Shown here one piece after another: positions 31,015 through 35,000 of a stretch of 35,000 nt of DNA; the first letter of the stretch is position 1; each line of letters begins with the position of its first letter. Source of the DNA: Verrucomicrobiota bacterium (GTDB taxonomy: Bacteria; Verrucomicrobiota; Verrucomicrobiia; Limisphaerales; UBA8199); contig PSRM01000097.1 of NCBI GenBank assembly GCA_003176045.1, forward strand, positions 1-35,000, in the 5' to 3' direction. The notes below the pieces were generated by a model, which was not told where the DNA came from, ran no database searches, and saw only the letters and a list, made by a program, of their open reading frames with translations. A program made the position numbers and the translations under genes.

Positions 31015-32277
31015 TCATTGCCCGACCTTCCGATTCTGAATAAATCCTCGTGCCTGCATGAACCGTTCGAGCAAAGGACTATCCTCTTCGCGGCTGTAGA
31101 GGGCGCGATTGCAGGGGATGATTGTCAGGCGGCGGGGTCTGGGAGTGCGCCAGAATTTCACCTGAAAGGTGGCGCGTTTGATGGCTTCGATTCGCATCGG
31201 CCAGGACATCCTGCCACATTCGACCAGTTCGAAGACGTCTGCGGCTTTTACGATTTTCCGATGCCGCGGCTCTTCTTCAAACTGAACCTCGACTTCCGTC
31301 AGCAAAACGCGCTCGATGCCGGGGACGTCCACGCAGGCCAGGGACGCGCGTCCGGTCTGGGAAAGCGGCGCGAGGGTGTACTTGGCGGTGCCGGGAAAGA
31401 AATCCGGATTGCCGAACAGACAACTGCCGAAGATACGCAGCAGGACCCGGCGTTCGCGTTCTCCGCAACAGTTGACGGCCATTTCACCTCGGGCGGTGTC
31501 GTACCTAAGCACATCGTGGCGCAGTGGCCGGTAATAGAACGTGGACGGCTCGTCATCTTCCATTGCACCTTCACGTCGGCAGGGTGCGGCGTGCCGAATC
31601 AGAAAGACCCAATCGGGCTCCTGCCGATACGGAAACACCCGCGCTCCATGGCCGCGCTTCCATGCGGCATAGAACGCATTGAGCCGACGCTCCATTTCGA
31701 CCAGTTGCTCGGCCTCAGGCCCGCCGAATCGCGGGACCGGATCCACGAAAGTCGAGAAGCACTGAAACGAACGCGGCCGGCTCATCTCCATCCGGTTGTG
31801 GACTGCTTCGACCAGGTTACGGTCCAGAAGCCAGGCGCGAACCACGGTGTCCAGCGCGCTATCATCCGAGCCGTCCCGCTGAGCGGGATGAGGGAGCGCC
31901 TTAGCCCCTCCATTACCTGCATCATCTCGATACCAATTCTGCTCCGTCCCGAGCTTCTTCCCCCTTCTGGCCGCCTCCTCATATAGCGCATCCATGGCTG
32001 CGTCATGGTCCATCTCGCGAAAGATGTACAACGCCTCGAGCAACTCGGCAGGCATGTCCGGCGTCGGATCCAGAAATATTTGCGCCAACTTATCGTAATC
32101 AATTTTCGCCGCCTCACACTCGCCATCGGCCTCTCCGCAGCGTAAGGGCTCTGGCAAAGCCACGCCGCGCCGCTTCAGGTAGTCTCGCACGGGATCGAGC
32201 CATGCGAGCAAGAGGTCTTTTCGAATTCGAATCAGGAAGTCGGGGTTGGCAAATTTTCCAGGGCTAATGATGGGCAT
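31015..32277 (-). CDS. Unrecognised 420-aa protein
   Basis: The soluble 420-aa protein is acidic in its first half and basic at the end; there is no signal or membrane helix. Visible blocks are MPIISPGKFANPDFLIRIRK, the helical MPAELLEALYIFREMDHDAA, and a beta-rich middle (FYYRPLRHDVLRYDTARGEM). Then come VNCCGERERRVLLRIFGSCL, FGNPDFFPGTAKYTLAPL and a C-terminal basic segment, FWRTPRPRRLTIIPCNRALY. I recognise no family. The layout (N-terminal helices, central strands, C-terminal helix with Arg clusters) could be a regulator or a nucleic-acid-associated protein, but that is inference. The HTH/Cys-cluster gene follows 170 bp downstream on the same strand. Confidence 0.75.
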   Translation of the reverse strand: MPIISPGKFANPDFLIRIRKDLLLAWLDPVRDYLKRRGVALPEPLRCGEADGECEAAKIDYDKLAQIFLDPTPDMPAELLEALYIFREMDHDAAMDALYEEAARRGKKLGTEQNWYRDDAGNGGAKALPHPAQRDGSDDSALDTVVRAWLLDRNLVEAVHNRMEMSRPRSFQCFSTFVDPVPRFGGPEAEQLVEMERRLNAFYAAWKRGHGARVFPYRQEPDWVFLIRHAAPCRREGAMEDDEPSTFYYRPLRHDVLRYDTARGEMAVNCCGERERRVLLRIFGSCLFGNPDFFPGTAKYTLAPLSQTGRASLACVDVPGIERVLLTEVEVQFEEEPRHRKIVKAADVFELVECGRMSWPMRIEAIKRATFQVKFWRTPRPRRLTIIPCNRALYSREEDSPLLERFMQARGFIQNRKVGQ

Positions 32278-32466
32278 AGTTGTGAGAATCGTAGCAGGGA
32301 GGGTGGGACAAAAACTGTCCTACCGTAAAAGTACGGACAAAGAAATTTTTACGCTTCCGAAAACGGATTAGGGCAGGAATTTGCTTAAGTTTGGAGCGTT
32401 GGGAGGGCAGCTATTCCTGCCAGGCAGCTACGTGGCCACTCTCAGGCGAGGATTTCAGAAAAGGAT
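32278..32466. other. Spacer, no gene seen
   Basis: The spacer holds a short hairpin, GGACA AAAAC TGTCC (about 32308-32322), and a nearby TACCGTAAAAGTACGG partial palindrome. It must hold the promoter of the 420-aa gene unless read through from the Nudix gene on the same strand. Confidence 0.5.
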
Positions 32467-32928
32467 TTAGAATTGGACTTTTTGCGCCGACTCCGCCAAC
32501 AACGCAGCCTGCGCCGGATTGATGCGTTTCCGTGCCTCGTCCAGCGTGAAGAACTGCGCACGATCTACTTCTGGAAATTCAGTCATGCGTCCTGAACGCG
32601 GTGGCCATTCGATCTGGAATGTATTGCTCTTGATCTGCGAAGGTTCACAATCGCCTTCAAACGCCCAGGCATGGACAATTTTGCCGCCCTTTTGTTGGAT
32701 GGGACTCAGTTGTAGAAACGGACCCTTCGCCTCGAAACCAACTTCCTCTTGAAATTCGCGTTGCGCCGTCGCAAGAGGCTCTTCACCGGGGGCGATTTCG
32801 CCTTTCGGAATCGTCCAGGCGCCCGCGTCTTTGTTTTTCCAAAACGGTCCGCCGGGGTGGACGAGAAGGACCTCGAGTTGGTCCGCGGTGCGGCGATACA
32901 TCAGCAACCCTGCACTTTCTTTCGGCAT
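32467..32928 (-). CDS. Nudix hydrolase
   Basis: The 153-aa enzyme cleaves a nucleoside diphosphate linked to another moiety. The Nudix box is complete: GEIAPGEEPLATAQREFQEE then VGF (Gx5Ex7REUxEExGU). The start of the fold is SAGLLMYRRTADQLEVLLVH. The block WKNKDAGAWTIPKGEIAPGE resembles the group annotated as bis(5-nucleosyl)-tetraphosphatase or NTP pyrophosphohydrolase. I chose ATG at 32928; ATG at 32940 adds four residues and cannot be excluded, as neither has a clear ribosome binding site. It is a stand-alone gene. Confidence 0.9.
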   Translation of the reverse strand: MPKESAGLLMYRRTADQLEVLLVHPGGPFWKNKDAGAWTIPKGEIAPGEEPLATAQREFQEEVGFEAKGPFLQLSPIQQKGGKIVHAWAFEGDCEPSQIKSNTFQIEWPPRSGRMTEFPEVDRAQFFTLDEARKRINPAQAALLAESAQKVQF

Positions 32929-32940
32929 GGGAATGAGCAT

Positions 32941-33159
32941 AACACAAGTTCATAAGTGACGCGGCGTATGTTTCCTGCTACACACTTGGTGTGACCCCTG
33001 CGCAATCCGAAATCCGAACTCGAAAATGCGCTCGAACCTCCAAAATTGACAAACGAATGGGGACAAACGAATGAGCAGAAGAATTTATTTTAATTCGTTT
33101 GTCCCTATTCGTCTGTCCACTCTGGCCTCCGCCCCTCGCCCCTCGACCCGCTTACCTCG
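32941..33159. other. Spacer with 25-bp imperfect hairpin (33048-33117)
   Basis: The spacer lies between the divergent Nudix and symporter genes. A copy of the GACAAACGAAT hairpin has arms at 33048-33072 and 33093-33117 (25 bp, two mismatches) around a 20-nt AT-rich loop. The promoter of the symporter gene should lie close to it; no clear boxes are visible. Confidence 0.65.
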
Positions 33160-34722
33160 ATGCACCTGGCCCCAATAGATTGGCTCATCATCCTGGTCTA
33201 TCTGACCGGCTGCATGGGCGCGGGTATCTGGATGCGGCGCTATGTGCGCGGGGTCGAGGACTTTGCCGTCGCGGGCCGGGCCATGGACCTCAACCTGGGC
33301 ATTGCTTCACTGGCAGCTACCGAGTTGGGCCTGGTAACCGTGATGTACACGGCGCAACTCGGTTTCACCAAAGGATTTGCCGGGGCGATCATCGGCGTGC
33401 TCATGGCCCTGGCCATGTACTTGGTCGGGCGCACCGGGTTTGTCATTGGCCCGTTGCGGCGGGCCGGCGTGATGACCATTCCTGAACTGTTCGAGAAACG
33501 GTTCGGGATCAGGGTCCGCTGGCTGGCCGGGCTTTTCGTCGTCTTCGGTGGGTTGCTGAATATGGGAATCTTCCTTCGGCTGGGCGGGGAGTTCATCGTG
33601 GCTGCCACCGGTATTCCGACCCATTGGCTGGAATGGGTCATGACTGCTCTGCTTGGCCTGGTGCTTGTATATACGGCCCTGGGCGGAATGCTTTCCGTCC
33701 TGGTGACCGATTATTTGCAATTCCTGGTCAAAGGCATGGGCATCGTGGTCACTTCGATCCTGGTCATCGCCAGCATCGGCTGGTCCGGCCTGCTCCACGG
33801 GTTGACCAATGCCTGGTCCAGCAGCCAGGCGGGCAATGCCTTACCCGGACTCAAAATGGCCGGCCATCCTTTCAATCCCGTTTATAGCGGCTGGGGGTAC
33901 GTCCTGTGGCAGGTCATCTTTCAAATTGCCGTTGTTACCACGTGGCAGACGCAGATTTCCCGCGTTCTATCCGCTCGCGACGAAACGATAGCCCGACGGA
34001 TGTATCGGCGCACGGCCTTTTATTTTGTGGGCCGATTCGGTCTGCCGGGCCTTTGGGGCGCGGCAGCTCTCGTTTATTGGACGCAGCACGGCGGGCTGCC
34101 GCCCGAGCTGCAAGGATTACCTGCGGACACGGCATCGTTGCGCGCCACGCCTGCTTACCTGGGAATTCTATTGCCGACCGGCTTTATCGGCCTGCTCCTC
34201 GCCGCCGCCCTCGCTGCCGAGATGTCTACCGACAGCGGCTATTTGCTCACCTGGGCCACGGTCATTTATAACGACCTCATTACGCCTTGCATCAAGCGGC
34301 CTCTCTCAGGCGCCACTCGCCTCCTGATCACTCGTTGCCTGGTAATGGGGATAGGAGTTTTCCTCCTGTTTTTCGGGCTTTGGTATCAATTGCGCGGCAA
34401 TGCGTGGGATTATCTTGCGGTGACCGGGAATATATATCTGGCCAGCGTCTTTACTCTCCTGGTCGCCGGATTGTATTGGCCCAGGGCCACGGCTCAGGGT
34501 GCCTACGCCGCGCTGGTGCTGGGCGCAATCGGCCCGATCACATTTCTGGTCGTCAATTCCCATAAACCCGCGGGCGCGCCCGATCCCATCAGTCCCCAGG
34601 CATCCGGCGCCGCGTCCTTTGCGCTGGCGTTCCTGGGAATGATCGTTGGGTCGCTAGCGAGCAAGAGGGTGGAGGGTCGGGGGTCGAGGGAGGCGGAGAT
34701 GTCGGTGCAATCGAGGTCCTAA
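33160..34722 (+). CDS. Sodium/solute symporter family (SSS) transporter
   Basis: The 520-aa inner-membrane protein has about 13 hydrophobic segments in the LeuT-type SSS layout. The family start is PIDWLIILVYLTGCMGAGIW followed by VEDFAVAGRAMDLNLGIASL (the D(Y/F)xxAGR block). TDYLQFLVKGMGIVV is the conserved TM6 region, and ALAAEMSTDSGYLLTWATVI the conserved TM9 region with Ser/Thr residues of the Na+ site. It would import a sugar, amino acid or organic acid with Na+. The C-terminus ends in low-complexity residues (KRVEGRGSREAEMSVQSRS). A small membrane gene follows after 24 bp and is probably co-transcribed. Confidence 0.9.
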   Translation: MHLAPIDWLIILVYLTGCMGAGIWMRRYVRGVEDFAVAGRAMDLNLGIASLAATELGLVTVMYTAQLGFTKGFAGAIIGVLMALAMYLVGRTGFVIGPLRRAGVMTIPELFEKRFGIRVRWLAGLFVVFGGLLNMGIFLRLGGEFIVAATGIPTHWLEWVMTALLGLVLVYTALGGMLSVLVTDYLQFLVKGMGIVVTSILVIASIGWSGLLHGLTNAWSSSQAGNALPGLKMAGHPFNPVYSGWGYVLWQVIFQIAVVTTWQTQISRVLSARDETIARRMYRRTAFYFVGRFGLPGLWGAAALVYWTQHGGLPPELQGLPADTASLRATPAYLGILLPTGFIGLLLAAALAAEMSTDSGYLLTWATVIYNDLITPCIKRPLSGATRLLITRCLVMGIGVFLLFFGLWYQLRGNAWDYLAVTGNIYLASVFTLLVAGLYWPRATAQGAYAALVLGAIGPITFLVVNSHKPAGAPDPISPQASGAASFALAFLGMIVGSLASKRVEGRGSREAEMSVQSRS

Positions 34723-34746
34723 AACGTGAAACCAGAAACGTGAAAC

Positions 34747-34914
34747 ATGAATGATCCGTTCGTAATACTGTGGAGCGTCTTGATCTTTGCCTCAATCGCC
34801 TGGTATGGGTTTCTGGTATTCTATGTCGGCGCCAAGGGTGGCCGGGAGCTGCGGGCGATGACCAGGAGGTTTGATGAGCGGAAGGAAGATGCCGAGAAAG
34901 GGACTACAATGTAG
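34747..34914 (+). CDS. Small single-helix membrane protein next to the symporter
   Basis: The frame ATG 34747 to TAG 34914 gives 55 aa: MNDPFVILWSVLIFASIAWY, then GFLVFYVGAKGGREL and a charged cytoplasmic tail (RAMTRRFDERKEDAEKGTTM). One membrane helix is clear (about residues 6-28), N-terminus outside. It begins 24 bp after the SSS gene, where a degenerate GTGAAAC repeat lies, so there is no strong ribosome binding site. A small SSS partner is plausible, since several SSS transporters have short helper subunits, but this one has no recognised family. Confidence 0.6.
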   Translation: MNDPFVILWSVLIFASIAWYGFLVFYVGAKGGRELRAMTRRFDERKEDAEKGTTM

Positions 34915-35000
34915 GGCAGGCTTTCTAGCCTGCCGGTGAGGGCGGCTTTCCAGCCGCCCGATGGACGCCGGGCTGAAAAGCCCGGCTCACCGGCAGCCTG
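34915..35000. repeat. Triple-hairpin repeat element (cut by window edge)
   Basis: Three perfect 20-nt hairpins, each with an 8-bp stem and a 4-nt loop, lie at 34915-34934, 34940-34959 and 34967-34986. All have the inner form GGCT-loop-AGCC. An outer 11-bp pair CTGCCGGTGAG (34930-34940) and CTCACCGGCAG (34986-34996) encloses the second and third. It starts directly at the stop codon of the small gene, so it could act as its terminator, but it has no T-run. It continues beyond the window. Confidence 0.85.

Noticed and set aside
1-35000. tRNA genes or riboswitches
   Set aside because: No cloverleaf with conserved GTTCRANNC arm and no known riboswitch core was seen by eye; a tRNAscan or Infernal run would settle it.

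Overview
This is a GC-rich bacterial chromosome segment. No rRNA, tRNA, CRISPR array, transposase or phage gene is visible. Gene content and style point to Verrucomicrobiota, most likely Limisphaerales/Pedosphaera-like. The clues are a GH16 enzyme carrying autotransporter-type PATR beta-strand repeats, a CusB-like adaptor with several heavy-metal-binding modules, a DUF5658-like membrane protein inside a his/trp operon, and intergenic spaces packed with short low-complexity and palindromic repeats. The taxonomic call is inference from gene content only.

Layout. 1-132: start of a membrane protein on the minus strand, cut by the window edge. 336-3125: plus-strand lipid-kinase-like gene (YegS/DAGK), a GT2 glycosyltransferase and a membrane-anchored protein of unknown function, separated by a dense repeat island. 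3257-6297 (minus): a SSAT-like acetyltransferase, a PpiD/SurA-like periplasmic folding factor, and two overlapping small unknown genes. 6361-7194 (plus): an aldo/keto reductase. 7551-15133 (minus): a Cus/Czc-type heavy-metal efflux operon in the order Cys-rich secreted protein, CusC-like, CusB-like, CusA-like, with a truncated four-helix-bundle (23S IVS-type) gene between cusB and cusA. 15240-15701 (plus): a RelE/ParE-like toxin-antitoxin pair. 15757-18439 (minus): hisI, a membrane protein and trpE as a tight operon. 18490-21303: an unknown minus-strand gene, an AsmA/DUF748-like protein and a lipoprotein-type truncated haemoglobin. 21644-23682 (minus): a flavin-dependent halogenase-like oxidoreductase coupled to hisF by an ATGA overlap. 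23966-28184 (minus): two secreted glycoside hydrolases (GH43, and GH16-PATR-Ig). 28417-29574 (minus): a NifS/IscS cysteine desulfurase. 29753-32277 (minus): two unrecognised genes, one with a Cys cluster and a C-terminal HTH, which are the best candidate here for an undescribed module. 32467-32928 (minus): a Nudix hydrolase. 33160-34914 (plus): a sodium/solute symporter and a 55-residue membrane partner.

The metal-efflux operon would expel Cu/Ag/Zn-type cations from the periplasm through a tripartite RND pump. hisI, hisF and trpE are ordinary amino-acid biosynthesis genes in small separate operons rather than whole pathway clusters. The two glycoside hydrolases suggest growth on plant or microbial polysaccharides.

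The most unusual feature at window scale is the repeat load. At least ten distinct repeat types fill the gaps: heptamer GTGAAAC arrays, GCAAAGAC arrays, GTTAAAT decamers, perfect 28-29 bp inverted repeats, an element of about 96 bp with a related 22-nt loop, GACAAACGAAT hairpins and a triple hairpin. Several have entered coding sequence in frame (yegS-like, trpE, globin N-terminus) or sit across start sites (GT2). Start codons for GT2, the globin and the minus-strand gene at 18490-18915 are therefore uncertain.
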